Shown one piece after another: positions 8,533-17,934 of a stretch of DNA of 64,000 nt. A program made the position numbers and the translations under genes. The DNA comes from Bryobacterales bacterium (GTDB lineage: Bacteria; Acidobacteriota; Terriglobia; Bryobacterales; Bryobacteraceae): NCBI GenBank assembly GCA_020852175.1, contig JADZBH010000012.1, positions 62,001 to 126,000 on the forward strand, written 5' to 3'. Each line of letters opens with the position of its first letter. Position 1 is the first letter of the stretch. A model generated the notes under the pieces. That model saw only the letters and a program-made list of their open reading frames with translations, ran no database searches and was not told the DNA's origin.

Positions 8533-9786
8533 ATGGCCTACCGGTTCGGCAACGCCCAGCACCTCGGCGCACGGCAGCAGCAGCAGGACGCCTTCGGCTT
8601 CAGCGATCCCGCCGACGAGGCCTTCGCCGCGCATGGCGGCTTTCTCGCCGTGGTGGCCGACGGCATGGGCGGACTTGTACACGGCGACGCCGCCAGCCGT
8701 GCCGCCGTTCGCGGCTTCCTGCAGTGCTACCGTTCGAAGACCGATACCGAACCCGTTTCCCGGGCGCTGGACCGCGCCATCCGCGCCGCCAACCTCGATG
8801 TCACCACGCTTGCCTCCTCGCTCGGCCAGAGCGGCGAGATGGGCACCACGCTGATCGCGGCTGTCCTCCGGGGCGGCGAACTGTATTGGACCTCCAGCGG
8901 CGATTCCGCCATCTATCTTCTTCGCGATGGCGAGATCACCCTGCTGAACGCCCAGCACGTCTACGCCCGCATCCTGGACGAGCGCGCGGCCCGGGGCGAG
9001 ATCTCCACCGAGCAGGCACTTGGCGATCCGCAACGCGACGCACTCACCAGCCACCTCGGCCAGGCGGAACTCGCCGAGATCGACCTCTCGCTCCATCCGT
9101 TCTTCCTGCAACCGGGCGACATGCTTCTGCTTGCCTCAGACGGTCTGTATAAGACCCTCCCCGAACGCGACATCGCCGCGCTCGCCGCCGGAGCCTCCGA
9201 CGTCCAGGCGCTGTGCGAATCTCTGGTCGCCACCGTGCTATCGCGCCAGCGCAAAGGGCAGGACAATGTCACCGTCGTAGCCCTTGCCTTTGGGCCGCCC
9301 GCCCCGGCCGCGCCGCCACCCGCGCCACCGGCGCGCGACCGCGCCCGCGAGGCGCTCACGGCCATGGCTTCGCCGGAACCGGCCGCGCCGGCGCCCATCC
9401 CGCGCCCCTCGCTTGCCGCCCAGGAACTCGCCACGCGCGCTACCGCCGAAGCCCGGCTGGCCACGCTGGCTCCGCCTCGCAAAGCCAAACTCTGGATGAT
9501 CCTCGTGCCCGCGCTGCTCTTCGCGGCCATTGTCGCCACGGCCGCATTTTTCGCGTGGCGCCGTACGCCCGCACCCCGGCCCGGCGACGGAGACGAGAAG
9601 GCTCCCGGCTCCACTCGCTTCAATACGGACCATCTGCCGCCTTCCAGGCCCGACTCTCCCGGAACCGAACAGCCGCCCCTGGAGTTCGAACCTCTGCAAC
9701 CCGGCGCCTTGGAACCGAAGCCAGCCGCCCCGGCCACGCCCCCGGCCCCGGCTCCCGCGGCGGCCCCGGAGAAGAAACGGCCATGA
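8533..9786 (+). CDS. PP2C-family Ser/Thr phosphatase with C-terminal membrane anchor
   Basis: 417 residues. PP2C metal and catalytic motifs are in order: QQQQDAF (D19), ADGMGG (D43), GTTLIAA, SGDSAIYLL, LASDGLY (D203) and QDNVTVV (D244). A Pro-rich linker leads to one membrane helix at about residues 319-341 (LWMILVPALLFAAIVATA), then a Pro-rich tail. The catalytic domain should be cytoplasmic and tethered to the membrane. It starts 9 bp after the FHA gene and its stop overlaps the next ATG (ATGA). PP2C enzymes reverse Ser/Thr phosphorylation, here presumably of FHA-bound partners or the kinase at 12538-14790. Confidence 0.92.
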   Translation: MAYRFGNAQHLGARQQQQDAFGFSDPADEAFAAHGGFLAVVADGMGGLVHGDAASRAAVRGFLQCYRSKTDTEPVSRALDRAIRAANLDVTTLASSLGQSGEMGTTLIAAVLRGGELYWTSSGDSAIYLLRDGEITLLNAQHVYARILDERAARGEISTEQALGDPQRDALTSHLGQAELAEIDLSLHPFFLQPGDMLLLASDGLYKTLPERDIAALAAGASDVQALCESLVATVLSRQRKGQDNVTVVALAFGPPAPAAPPPAPPARDRAREALTAMASPEPAAPAPIPRPSLAAQELATRATAEARLATLAPPRKAKLWMILVPALLFAAIVATAAFFAWRRTPAPRPGDGDEKAPGSTRFNTDHLPPSRPDSPGTEQPPLEFEPLQPGALEPKPAAPATPPAPAPAAAPEKKRP

Positions 9787-11102
9787 CCCGTTGCGTTCCG
9801 CTCTGGCTCCTCGCCTGTGCCTGTCTCGCCCCTCTACCGGCCGCGCCGCCCGTGGCCGTCATGAAGAGCCAGACGCCGGTCATTATCCTGGCCTTCAGCA
9901 AGACGGATGGACAGACCGGTTCCGGCACCGGCTCTGGTCTGTTTGTTTCCACGCAGCACATCGTCACCAACTGGCATGTCTGCTGCAAGCTGCCCGAGGG
10001 CGTCTCCGCGCAACTGCTGCTTGCCGGCAGGTCGAAGGAAGATCTGCAGAAGGCTGCCGTCCTGTGGTCTTCACAAGAAAAGGATCTCGCCCTCATCCGC
10101 CTGGAGAAGCCCGTCCAGGTAACGCCGGTCACCTTTGCCCGTTCGCCTTCGCTCAGCGAGGGGATGGATGTCTGGGCGGTCGGCTACCCCGGCGCCGCCG
10201 GGCGCATGGCCCGTGCCGAGGGCTTCTTCCGCTCCTCGCTCACCAAGGGCGTGATCAGCAAGATGGACACCCGCGCGGTCGCGGGCGGCGGGCATGTGCA
10301 ACTCATCCAGACCGACGCCTCCATCAACGCCGGCAACTCCGGAGGACCTCTGTTCGACAGTTGCGGCCGCGTCATCGGCGTCAATGTCACCAAGGCGCTC
10401 ATCACCGTGCTCGACGCACAGGGCAATCCCGTCCGCGTGCCCGAGGCCGACGGCATCGGCTGGAGCGTGGACATCCGCGAACTCCTGCCGGAACTCGACC
10501 GCCAGAACATCCGCTACGAAGCCTTCGACACCGTGTGCAAGGATGCCGCCGCTCCTCCCGCCGGGGACCGCTACTCCTCGCTCGTTCTCGCCGCGCAGGT
10601 GGTGCTGCTGCTGGTCACCGTGGTGGTGGGCGCGATCATTGTGCGCAAGAAGGTGGCGCCGGCCATTGTCACGGCGGTCACCACGCGGCGTTACCCGCAG
10701 GCGCCACCACAGCCCCGGCCGGCCGCGCCACCCGTGCCGCCACAGCCCGCTCCGTCCCCGGCGGCCGCGCCGCCAGCCGTCCGCCCGCGCGTCACACTTC
10801 TCGGACTCACCGGCGAGTACGCCGGACAGCGTCTTCCCCTTCTAGCGCAGGGCCTCACCTTTGGCCGCGACGCCGCCGTCTCCAACATCCTGTTCGCCAC
10901 CGGCACGCCCGGCATCAGCAAACGGCATTGCCGCGTCTATTTCGACAAGGGCCAGGTCTTTGTCGAGGACATGTACTCATCGCACGGCACGTTCCTGGCG
11001 AATGGCGAGCGCCTGGCGCCCGGCCAGCCACGCGAGTTGCGCTCGGGTGACGAAGTCCGCCTGGCCGACGGCGGCAACTCCTTCCGCATGGAGCGCGCCT
11101 GA
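9783..11102 (+). CDS. Membrane trypsin-like (HtrA-type) protease with cytoplasmic FHA domain
   Basis: 439 residues from ATG 9783, which overlaps the upstream stop by 4 bp. A signal peptide is followed by a trypsin-like domain with the full triad: H65 (TNWHVC), D101 (EKDLALI) and S186 (NAGNSGGPL). One membrane helix lies at about 266-288, then a Pro-rich linker and an FHA domain from about 348 (LTFGRDAAVS, ISKRHCRVY). The FHA Asn loop reads SSHGTF instead of SSNGTF. The topology implies a periplasmic protease controlled by, or reporting to, a cytoplasmic phosphopeptide reader. No PDZ domain is visible. Confidence 0.9.
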   Translation: MTRCVPLWLLACACLAPLPAAPPVAVMKSQTPVIILAFSKTDGQTGSGTGSGLFVSTQHIVTNWHVCCKLPEGVSAQLLLAGRSKEDLQKAAVLWSSQEKDLALIRLEKPVQVTPVTFARSPSLSEGMDVWAVGYPGAAGRMARAEGFFRSSLTKGVISKMDTRAVAGGGHVQLIQTDASINAGNSGGPLFDSCGRVIGVNVTKALITVLDAQGNPVRVPEADGIGWSVDIRELLPELDRQNIRYEAFDTVCKDAAAPPAGDRYSSLVLAAQVVLLLVTVVVGAIIVRKKVAPAIVTAVTTRRYPQAPPQPRPAAPPVPPQPAPSPAAAPPAVRPRVTLLGLTGEYAGQRLPLLAQGLTFGRDAAVSNILFATGTPGISKRHCRVYFDKGQVFVEDMYSSHGTFLANGERLAPGQPRELRSGDEVRLADGGNSFRMERA

Positions 11103-11668
11103 TGGAGGTCAGCTTCGAACGCCTCGCGCTCTGGCTGGTCGTGGTCGTCTGCGTGGTCCTGCTGCGGATTCTCATCCGCCTGGCGCTACGTTCCCGCCGG
11201 GGCGCGCTGCCGCCTTCGCCCGGTCCGGTACTGCGTCCGCCTGCGCCGGCTCAGCGCCAGCAGTTGCCCGCCCAACCGCCGTCGCCTCCGCCGCCGCCTT
11301 CCGCGCCATTGCCCCCTGGCGTGTTCTTCGAACTGTCCGGACTCACCGGGGAATACGCCGGCCAGCGCTTCCAGCCACGCTCCTCCGAACTCATCCTTGG
11401 CCGTGACGCAGCGGTTTCCCACCTCGTCTTTTCCCAGGACGCGGCAGGCGTCTCCAAACGCCATTGCCGTGTCTTCGCCAATGGCTCCGGCCAGGTATTC
11501 CTGGAAGATTCCTGGTCCTCCAACGGCACTTTCTTCGCCGTTCTACGGCCCGGGGCCCGCGCCGTCACCACGCGCCTCGAACCCGGCGCGCCGCGCGAGT
11601 TGAAGCCGGGCGACGCCTTTTGCCTGGGCGGCCCTCAACAGATGTTCCGTCTGGATCGCCTCGCATGA
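11102..11668 (+). CDS. Membrane-anchored FHA-domain protein
   Basis: 188 residues. The start overlaps the previous stop (TGATG). One N-terminal membrane helix (about residues 8-26, LWLVVVVCVVLLRILIRLAL) and a Pro-rich linker lead to an FHA domain with LILGRDAAVS, VSKRHCRVF and SSNGTF intact. The FHA domain shares LTGEYAGQR, GRDAAVS and SKRHCRV with that of the neighbouring protease gene, which marks a duplication. It ends in an ATGA overlap with the next phosphatase, so translation is probably coupled. Likely a membrane docking site for phosphorylated partners. Confidence 0.88.
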   Translation: MEVSFERLALWLVVVVCVVLLRILIRLALRSRRGALPPSPGPVLRPPAPAQRQQLPAQPPSPPPPPSAPLPPGVFFELSGLTGEYAGQRFQPRSSELILGRDAAVSHLVFSQDAAGVSKRHCRVFANGSGQVFLEDSWSSNGTFFAVLRPGARAVTTRLEPGAPRELKPGDAFCLGGPQQMFRLDRLA

Positions 11669-12537
11669 CCACACCCGCTCTCACCTTCGACACCGCTCTT
11701 CTCACCAGCGCCGGCGGCCGCGAAGCGAATCAGGACGAGGCTCGCTTCCAGCTCTCCAACGGCGGCGGCTGCTGGGTGCTCTGCGACGGCCTGGGAGGCC
11801 ATGGAGGCGGAGAGACCGCCGCCCGCATCGCCGCGGCCACCATCCTGCAATCCCACGAACAATACGCCGAATGCTCGCCCGCGGCCTTGCGTACCTATCT
11901 GGAATCCGCCCGCCGCGCCGTGCTTGCCGAACGCGCGAATAATCCCTACCTGGCCGCCATGAACTCCACCGTCGTGCTGCTGGTGGCCGCCGCCGGTTCC
12001 GCGCTCTGGGCCCACGTGGGAGACTCGCGCCTCTACTGGTTCCGCGCCGGAAAGCTGCAAACACAAACGCTCGATCACAGCGTCCCCCAATCCCTGGCCG
12101 CGGCCGGGCAAATCAACGCGCGCGACATCCGCTTTCACGAGGACCGCAACAAGCTTCTCCGCACCCTGGCAGGAGGAGAAACGCTTGAACCCGGCGTGGC
12201 CTCCGAAGCGGTACACTTGAAACCCGGCGACTCCTTCTTGCTCGCCAGCGATGGTTTGTGGGAGCTTGTCAGAGAGACCGAAATGGAGGTGGAATTGGCG
12301 CGTTCGTCCACGGCGCAAGCCTGGCTGAGCGGGATCGAAACCCGGCACCGGTCGCGTACCTTCGCCGGACAAGACAACTACTCCGCCATCGCTCTGCGTG
12401 TTCACGACCAGCCTCCGGGACCGCTGCCCGCCGCGACCGCGCCGCCCAAACCCGTAGGCGTGCAAACAAGCTCGTCCATCGAGTTGCCGAAGACCGAGCG
12501 GCCGCTGCCGCGTCTGAAACCAGGAGGGAATCACTAG
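11665..12537 (+). CDS. Soluble PP2C-family Ser/Thr phosphatase
   Basis: 290 residues, with the start in an ATGA overlap. PP2C motifs are clear: ANQDEARF, LCDGLGGHGGGE, HVGDSRLYW, LASDGLW and GQDNYSAI. It has no membrane helix, unlike the first phosphatase of the operon, and a short Pro-rich tail. It is the gene directly before the kinase, whose GTG start abuts this TAG stop, so the pair looks like a classic antagonistic kinase/phosphatase set. Two phosphatases in one operon suggest separate cytoplasmic and membrane-bound pools of substrate. Confidence 0.92.
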   Translation: MTTPALTFDTALLTSAGGREANQDEARFQLSNGGGCWVLCDGLGGHGGGETAARIAAATILQSHEQYAECSPAALRTYLESARRAVLAERANNPYLAAMNSTVVLLVAAAGSALWAHVGDSRLYWFRAGKLQTQTLDHSVPQSLAAAGQINARDIRFHEDRNKLLRTLAGGETLEPGVASEAVHLKPGDSFLLASDGLWELVRETEMEVELARSSTAQAWLSGIETRHRSRTFAGQDNYSAIALRVHDQPPGPLPAATAPPKPVGVQTSSSIELPKTERPLPRLKPGGNH

Positions 12538-14790
12538 GTGTTCGACCCGAACCTGCACTGCATGGGTTGCATGGAACCGCTCAACGGCTCCACGCAGTGT
12601 GAGCAGTGTGGCTACGCCGTGGGCACGGCCCCGGAGTCTCCGCTCTACCTCCTGCCCGGCACAGTCCTCAAGCAGCAATATGTCGCCGGCCGCGTCCTGG
12701 GCCATGGCGGCTTCGGCATCACCTATATCGGCTTCGACATGTTGCTCGACGCCAAGGTCGCCATCAAGGAATACTTCCCGCAAGGGGTCGCCATCCGCAC
12801 CGGTTCGGACCCCACCGTCATTCCTTATTCCGGCAATGCAAAAACGCATTACGATTGGGGCCTCGAACGTTTCCTGGACGAAGCACGCATTGTCCGCAAG
12901 TTCAAGGACCACCCCAATGTCGTCAGCGTCGAGAACTTCTTCCCGGAGAACGGCACCGCCTACATGGTGCTGGAATTCCTGGACGGCATCACCTTCCTGA
13001 AGTTCATTGAACGCCGGGGCGGAAAGGTTGACTGGGCCACCACGCTTCGCATCATGACCCCGGTCATGGATGCTCTTCGCGAGGTTCACTCCCACAGCTT
13101 CCTCCATCGCGACATCAGCCCCGACAACATCTATCTGCTTCGCAACGGCATGGTTAAGGTCATCGACTTTGGCGCGGCGCGCCAGGCTCTGGGCCAGGCC
13201 AGCCAGAACATGAGCATGATCTTCAAGGGTGGCTACACGCCGCCCGAGCAGTATCAGGAGCGCGGACGCCAGGGACCTTGGACCGATGTCTACGCCACGG
13301 CCAGCACCTTCTACCGCGCGCTTACAGGCAAGATGCCGCCCGCCGCTCCGGACCGCCAGGCAGGCGTGGAACTCGATCCGCCTTCCCGCCGCGGCGCGGA
13401 CATTCCCCCGCGCGAGGAGAACATCCTCCTCATGGCGCTCCAACTCGACGCTGACAAGCGGTTCCAGAACATGGGCGCCTTCCAGGCCGCCCTTACCGGC
13501 GCAGGCCGTCCCCCGGCGCCCGGCCCCGTCCCCGGACCGGCGCCCACGCCGGGTCCAGGCCCCGTCCCTTCGCCCCAGCCTCATCCGGCTCCGCGTCCCG
13601 CGCCCTCCCCGGTGCCGCCTCCGCCCGCGCCCGTCCCCTCCGGCAAACAGTCCTGGCCGGTGTGGATGATCCCCCTGGCCGCCGCCGTCATCCTGTTCCT
13701 GGCCGTAGCCGGTGTCGTCGTTTACAAGCGCTCGCTCAAAGGAACCGGCGAGGAGGCTGCCGGACCCGTCCAAATTGCCCGTTTCGATGCGTCGCCCAAT
13801 CCCGTCGCGCGCGGACAGAACACCACCCTGTCCTGGTCCGTCGCCAACGGCTCGCAAATTACCATTAACGGCACCGTCGTGAAGCCCGAGGGCAGCACGA
13901 GTGTGAAGATCAACGGCTCCCAGCAGTTCACCCTGAAGGCGGCCGGAGCGGACGGAGCCACCGCCGAACACACGCTGGTCGTGGACCTGGACGACGCCCC
14001 CTCGCCCCAGCCCACGCCCGAACCGCAGCCCGGCCCATCTCCCGGCCCTGTACCTACGCCCCGTCCTGGTCCCACGCCCACTCCCAGCCCGGCGCCCGTT
14101 CCGTCACCTTCCCCGGGACCCACACCGGGTCCAGCGCCCACGCCCGCCCCTGAGCCCACGCCAGCGCCCACGCCGCAACGCATCGAGGTCAGCTACTTCC
14201 TGTTCGATCCTCCGACGGTCCGCGCCGGCCAGCAGTCCACGCTGAAATGGGCGGTTACCGGAGCCTCGCAAGTCGCCATCGAAGGACTCGGCAACGTAGA
14301 GGCCCAGGGCGAGCGCACCATCCGCCCGGCCCGTTCCACCTACGCTAAACTCATGGCGTCCGGACCGGCGGGTTCCACCTCGGCCACCGCCACGCTCTCC
14401 GTGGAGCAGTCCTCCGCGCCTGCGCCGCCACCCAGCCCCGCGCCCAGTCCGGCCCCTTCCGGCGACCGGGCCATGGAAGCCTGGCACGTCATCCACGATC
14501 ACACCAACAAGTTCATGATGAACCAGGCATGGTCGGCCTGCGAAGGCACGCTCACGCTCTCCGCCGAAGGCATCTCGTTCCTGTCGCGCTCCACGCGCGC
14601 CGACAACTTCCAGGCCCCCTGGTCCTCGGTGCAGGAGGTGAAAACCAACCGCCTTCCCATCCAGGGACGCCGGGCCTTCCACATCGAACTGGCCAATGGC
14701 CGCAACTTCAATTTCATTCCCACCGACGCTTCGCCCAACGGCATCGTCGATACCATCCTGGCGCAAAAGGCAAAAGGCGGGCGGCGGTAG
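12538..14790 (+). CDS. Zinc-ribbon Ser/Thr protein kinase with membrane helix, Ig-like domains and PH-like tail
   Basis: 750 residues from GTG 12538, set by AGGAGGG (12522-12528) nine bases upstream. The order is: zinc ribbon (C8, C11, C21, C24); kinase domain with GHGGFG loop (55-60), K77, HRD at 190-192 and DFG at 210-212, so all catalytic residues are present; Pro-rich linker; one membrane helix (about 374-396); an Ig-like domain; a long Pro-rich spacer; a second Ig-like domain; and a C-terminal PH/GRAM-like domain ([16 protein letters not shown]). With a single helix, both Ig-like domains and the PH-like domain should lie outside the cytoplasm as a sensor region. It is the likely driver of phosphorylation for the FHA proteins of the operon. 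Confidence 0.93.
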   Translation: MFDPNLHCMGCMEPLNGSTQCEQCGYAVGTAPESPLYLLPGTVLKQQYVAGRVLGHGGFGITYIGFDMLLDAKVAIKEYFPQGVAIRTGSDPTVIPYSGNAKTHYDWGLERFLDEARIVRKFKDHPNVVSVENFFPENGTAYMVLEFLDGITFLKFIERRGGKVDWATTLRIMTPVMDALREVHSHSFLHRDISPDNIYLLRNGMVKVIDFGAARQALGQASQNMSMIFKGGYTPPEQYQERGRQGPWTDVYATASTFYRALTGKMPPAAPDRQAGVELDPPSRRGADIPPREENILLMALQLDADKRFQNMGAFQAALTGAGRPPAPGPVPGPAPTPGPGPVPSPQPHPAPRPAPSPVPPPPAPVPSGKQSWPVWMIPLAAAVILFLAVAGVVVYKRSLKGTGEEAAGPVQIARFDASPNPVARGQNTTLSWSVANGSQITINGTVVKPEGSTSVKINGSQQFTLKAAGADGATAEHTLVVDLDDAPSPQPTPEPQPGPSPGPVPTPRPGPTPTPSPAPVPSPSPGPTPGPAPTPAPEPTPAPTPQRIEVSYFLFDPPTVRAGQQSTLKWAVTGASQVAIEGLGNVEAQGERTIRPARSTYAKLMASGPAGSTSATATLSVEQSSAPAPPPSPAPSPAPSGDRAMEAWHVIHDHTNKFMMNQAWSACEGTLTLSAEGISFLSRSTRADNFQAPWSSVQEVKTNRLPIQGRRAFHIELANGRNFNFIPTDASPNGIVDTILAQKAKGGRR

Positions 14791-14809
14791 CGGGACCCTT
14801 CGCCGGCCC

Positions 14810-14818
14810 TGTTACACT
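14810..14818 (+). promoter_or_regulatory. Extended -10 element, leaderless-type, before the CHAT gene
   Basis: TGTTACACT (hexamer 14813-14818) fits an extended -10. Only seven bases separate it from the GTG start at 14826, so transcription would begin at or next to the start codon. There is no clear -35 and no ribosome site. This gives the CHAT/sigma genes a possible promoter of their own, 20 bp after the kinase stop. Confidence 0.45.
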
Positions 14819-14825
14819 AGCCCCC

Positions 14826-17255
14826 GTGACGCGGTTCGCTCTCGCTCTCCTCGCCACGGTTCTTGCCGCACAGCCTCCGTCCGCCCCTGCGCGAAAGGAT
14901 CCGAGTTCGGTGGAAGCCGCCACCCTCTACAAACAGGCGCGCGCGCTCGCTTCCAAGGACCCGCACGCCGCCATCTCCCTCTACCGCCGCGCGCTCGCGC
15001 TCAGTACGGCCGCGGGCGAACGCTTCGAGGAAGCCCTCACCGCCCATAACCTCGCCTCCGCACTCTGGGATGTGGGCGCCAACGACGAGGCCCTGGCCCT
15101 GTATCAACGCGCCCTCGCCATTCGCACCGGAATTGGCGATACCACCGGCCTCGGCTACACCCACTACGGAATCGCCCTCGCCCACTGGACCTGGGGAGAC
15201 GCTGCATCCGCCCTCGCTTCCTTCGAGCAGGCGCTCTCGCTTTGGCGCCGGCAGAACAATATCGCCGGGCAGGCCGATGTCCTGAACGCCACGGGACTCG
15301 CCCTCATGTCGCTCGGCGAAACGGCGCGCGCCGGGGACCGCTACCGCCAGGCGCTCGCTCTCTGGGAGCAGGCAGGGCACGGCGTTGGGCAAGGCTATAC
15401 ACGGAACAATCTCGGCATGTTGCACTTCGCCGGCCGCCACTACGATGCGGCGGCCTCCGAGTATGCCCGGGCCATGGAACTGCTGACGGCCGCGGGCGAC
15501 AACCGCGGCATCGCCTACGTCCGCCACAATCAGGGCGACCTCGCCGCCGCGCGTGGCGATACCGCCGCCGCCATCCAGGCGTACGAAGACTCCCTGGCCC
15601 GCAAGCGTTCCGTGGATGACAAATACGGCGCCGCCCTTACCCTCACCCGCCTCGCCCAGGCCCAGCTCACGGCGGGCGGTGCAGAGTCCGCGCAGACCAC
15701 CGCCGAAGAGGCCCTGGCGCTCCATCGCGCCATTGGTAACCGTACTGGAGAAACCGCCACTCTCGCTTCGCTGTCCGCCATTGCCTCGGCCCGTAACCGT
15801 CCCGCCGAGGCCGAAAAGCAGGCCGCCGCCGCCGTCGCCCTGTCCGAGCAGACTCGCGCCGCCATCTCCAACGACGAACTGAGCACCAGCTACTTCGCCA
15901 CGCAGCAGGACCTCTACGCACGCCTCATCGCCCTTCGCACGGACGCCGGGCGCCACACGGAAGCTTTCGAAACCAGCGAGCGCAGCCGCGCCCGGGTCCT
16001 GCTGGACGCCGTGGCCGGACTCCGCCCGCCCGGCGCCTCGCTCGCCGAACGGCGCGATGTGGAGCGCCTCATTCACGCCGCCGTCCAGCGCCGCAACGCC
16101 CAGGCCGCCGATGAACTTCTGCACCGTTGGGCGGCCGTCGAAGCCCGCCTTCGCGACTCAGGCCAGGACACCACGCCCGAACCGGCCCCGTTCGACACCA
16201 TCCGGCGCCAACTCCTGGCTCCCGGCACGGCCTTGCTGGAGTACTTCGCTGGCGAACGCTCCGGCTACGCCTGGCTCGTCACCCCTCACTCGCTGTACAC
16301 CGCCACGCTCCCTCCCCGGGCCACGCTCGACGGGCTCACACGGCGATATCGCGAGGCTCTCACCGCCCGTGCCGCCGCGCCACCGGGCGAATCCGCCGCC
16401 GCCCGCGCCGCACGCCTGGCGCGCGCCGATGCCCAACTGGCCTCCGCGGCTAGGGCGCTGGGCGATGCGCTCCTGCGGCCCTTCGCGGACCATCTCTCTG
16501 TCCAACGCCTCCTCATCGTCCCCGATGGCCCGCTCCACCAGCTTCCCTTCGCCGCCCTGCCGCTCGGCTCCGGCCTCCTCCTGGACCGCACCGAAGCGGT
16601 CACACTCCCTTCGGCCTCACTCGCCCTCCAACTTCACCTCAAACCGGCCCCGTCCCCCTCCGGCCCGCCCTTGACACTCCTCGCCGCCCCCGCATTCAAC
16701 GCCTCCTGGGCCCCGCTTCCGATGACCGCTTTCGAGGCCCGGAGCATCGCCCAACTCAGCCCCGGCGCCCGCGTCCTCACCGGCGCCGCCGCCACCCGCG
16801 CCGCGCTGCTGAAACCGCCCCATCTCGATGCCCGTATCCTTCATCTGGCCACCCATGCCCGCGCCGATGCCGGGCGCCCCGCCCTGTCGCGCATCGCCTT
16901 GGCTTCCGGTGACGAACTCACACTGGCCGACATCTACGGCCTTCCCCTCCACTCCCGCCTGGTGGTTCTGTCGGGCTGCGAAACCGCCCTGGGCCGCGAC
17001 GTCGCCGGCGAAGGCCCCGTCAGCCTCTCCCGCGCCTTTTTCTATGCGGGCGCGCGCACCGTCGCCGCCAGCCTTTGGAACGTGCAGGATCGCGCCACGG
17101 CTGAACTCATGCGCCATTTCTACAGGGGACTGCTCCTCAAACGGCTCCCGCCCGCCGCGGCTCTGCGCGCCGCGCAACTTTCCTTGCGCAAGGATGCCCG
17201 CTGGAATCATGCTTATTACTGGGCGCCGTTTCTGGTGTTGGGGGACTGGCGTTGA
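14826..17255 (+). CDS. TPR-repeat protein with C-terminal CHAT (caspase-like) peptidase domain
   Basis: 809 residues from GTG 14826, chosen because it opens a signal-like stretch (MTRFALALLATVLAAQ). An ATG 297 bp upstream in frame lies inside the kinase gene. At least six TPR-type helical repeats fill residues 30-400 (ALALYQRALAIRTG, ALASFEQALSLWRRQ, ALALWEQAG). The CHAT domain holds the His-Cys dyad: H677 (HLATHA) and C718 (LSGCETALG), with LIVPDGPLHQLPFAALP and AGARTVAASLWNV. CHAT proteases are activated by upstream signals in several conflict systems. The putative signal sequence suggests an exported form, which is unusual and should be treated with caution. It stands directly before a sigma factor and an anti-sigma-like gene. 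Confidence 0.88.
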   Translation: MTRFALALLATVLAAQPPSAPARKDPSSVEAATLYKQARALASKDPHAAISLYRRALALSTAAGERFEEALTAHNLASALWDVGANDEALALYQRALAIRTGIGDTTGLGYTHYGIALAHWTWGDAASALASFEQALSLWRRQNNIAGQADVLNATGLALMSLGETARAGDRYRQALALWEQAGHGVGQGYTRNNLGMLHFAGRHYDAAASEYARAMELLTAAGDNRGIAYVRHNQGDLAAARGDTAAAIQAYEDSLARKRSVDDKYGAALTLTRLAQAQLTAGGAESAQTTAEEALALHRAIGNRTGETATLASLSAIASARNRPAEAEKQAAAAVALSEQTRAAISNDELSTSYFATQQDLYARLIALRTDAGRHTEAFETSERSRARVLLDAVAGLRPPGASLAERRDVERLIHAAVQRRNAQAADELLHRWAAVEARLRDSGQDTTPEPAPFDTIRRQLLAPGTALLEYFAGERSGYAWLVTPHSLYTATLPPRATLDGLTRRYREALTARAAAPPGESAAARAARLARADAQLASAARALGDALLRPFADHLSVQRLLIVPDGPLHQLPFAALPLGSGLLLDRTEAVTLPSASLALQLHLKPAPSPSGPPLTLLAAPAFNASWAPLPMTAFEARSIAQLSPGARVLTGAAATRAALLKPPHLDARILHLATHARADAGRPALSRIALASGDELTLADIYGLPLHSRLVVLSGCETALGRDVAGEGPVSLSRAFFYAGARTVAASLWNVQDRATAELMRHFYRGLLLKRLPPAAALRAAQLSLRKDARWNHAYYWAPFLVLGDWR

Positions 17256-17277
17256 GTTGGCCCGAGAGGATCGCATA

Positions 17278-17886
17278 GTGAGCCCGCCGCCCACGCGACG
17301 AAACCAGTGGACGCTCTCCGAAGAAGCCTTCGAACGCCTCCTCGCCGCCTTCTCACCCTCCCGCGAAGTAGCCGCCCGGCGCTACGAGGAACTCCGCATC
17401 CGGCTGCTCCGCTACTTCACCTGGGAACGCTGCACCTTCCCCGAAGAGCGCGCCGACGAGGCATTCAACCGCGCCGCCCGGCGCCTGGAAGAGGGCGAAC
17501 CCGTCCAGAACATTGAACAGTACACTACCGGCGTGGCCCGCCTCCTGGCCAGGGAGTCCTTCGCCGAGCAGATTCGACAGGACCGCGCCTATTCCGGCTG
17601 GGCCCACACACAAACCGCCGGGCACAACGGGTCCACCGGCTCCGAGTGGGAAGCCCGCTGCCTGGAGGAGTGCCTGGCGCTGGCCCTTTCGCCTGCCGAC
17701 CGCGATTTCCTGCTGAAATATTATGAGGGAGACCAGCGCGCCCGGATCCGGTCGCGCCAGGATATGGCCGCCCGGCTGGGCATCGGCATGAATGCCCTTC
17801 GAAACCGGGCGCTGCGGCTTCGTGAAAAATTAGAAACCTGCCTGCAACAGCGTCTGCGCGGCGCTCAGCCGGACTCCCCAGCGTGA
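17278..17886 (+). CDS. ECF-like RNA polymerase sigma factor (acidobacterial type)
   Basis: 202 residues from GTG 17278, with GAGAGGA (17264-17270) seven bases upstream. The region WTLSEEAFERLLAAF to FTWERCTFPEERADEAFNR resembles a sigma-70 region-2-like subgroup common in acidobacteria. The C-terminal half (LSPADRDFLLKYYEG, DMAARLGIGMNALRNRALR) is a region-4-like helix-turn-helix. It probably directs transcription of a small regulon. The neighbouring membrane protein at 17935 is the natural anti-sigma candidate. It could regulate the CHAT gene, but no repeated promoter motif is visible. Confidence 0.82.
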   Translation: MSPPPTRRNQWTLSEEAFERLLAAFSPSREVAARRYEELRIRLLRYFTWERCTFPEERADEAFNRAARRLEEGEPVQNIEQYTTGVARLLARESFAEQIRQDRAYSGWAHTQTAGHNGSTGSEWEARCLEECLALALSPADRDFLLKYYEGDQRARIRSRQDMAARLGIGMNALRNRALRLREKLETCLQQRLRGAQPDSPA

Positions 17887-17934
17887 TGTCTGAACGAATG
17901 ACTCACATTTCTATGAAAGGGCGCCCAACGCCGG

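Noticed and set aside
11635-13971. 778-codon minus-strand frame opposite the phosphatase and kinase
   Set aside because: It runs opposite two genes with complete catalytic motifs and shows no domain of its own.
13500-14180. Repeat array in the kinase gene
   Set aside because: The regularity is Pro-rich linker coding (PxP repeats) within one frame. There are no identical spaced repeats as in CRISPR.
5763-14790. Type VI secretion post-translational control locus (PpkA/PppA/Fha)
   Set aside because: Kinase, phosphatase and FHA proteins fit, but no Tss structural gene (sheath, VgrG, ClpV, TssM/L/K) is present, and the MotAB-like pair is foreign to such loci.
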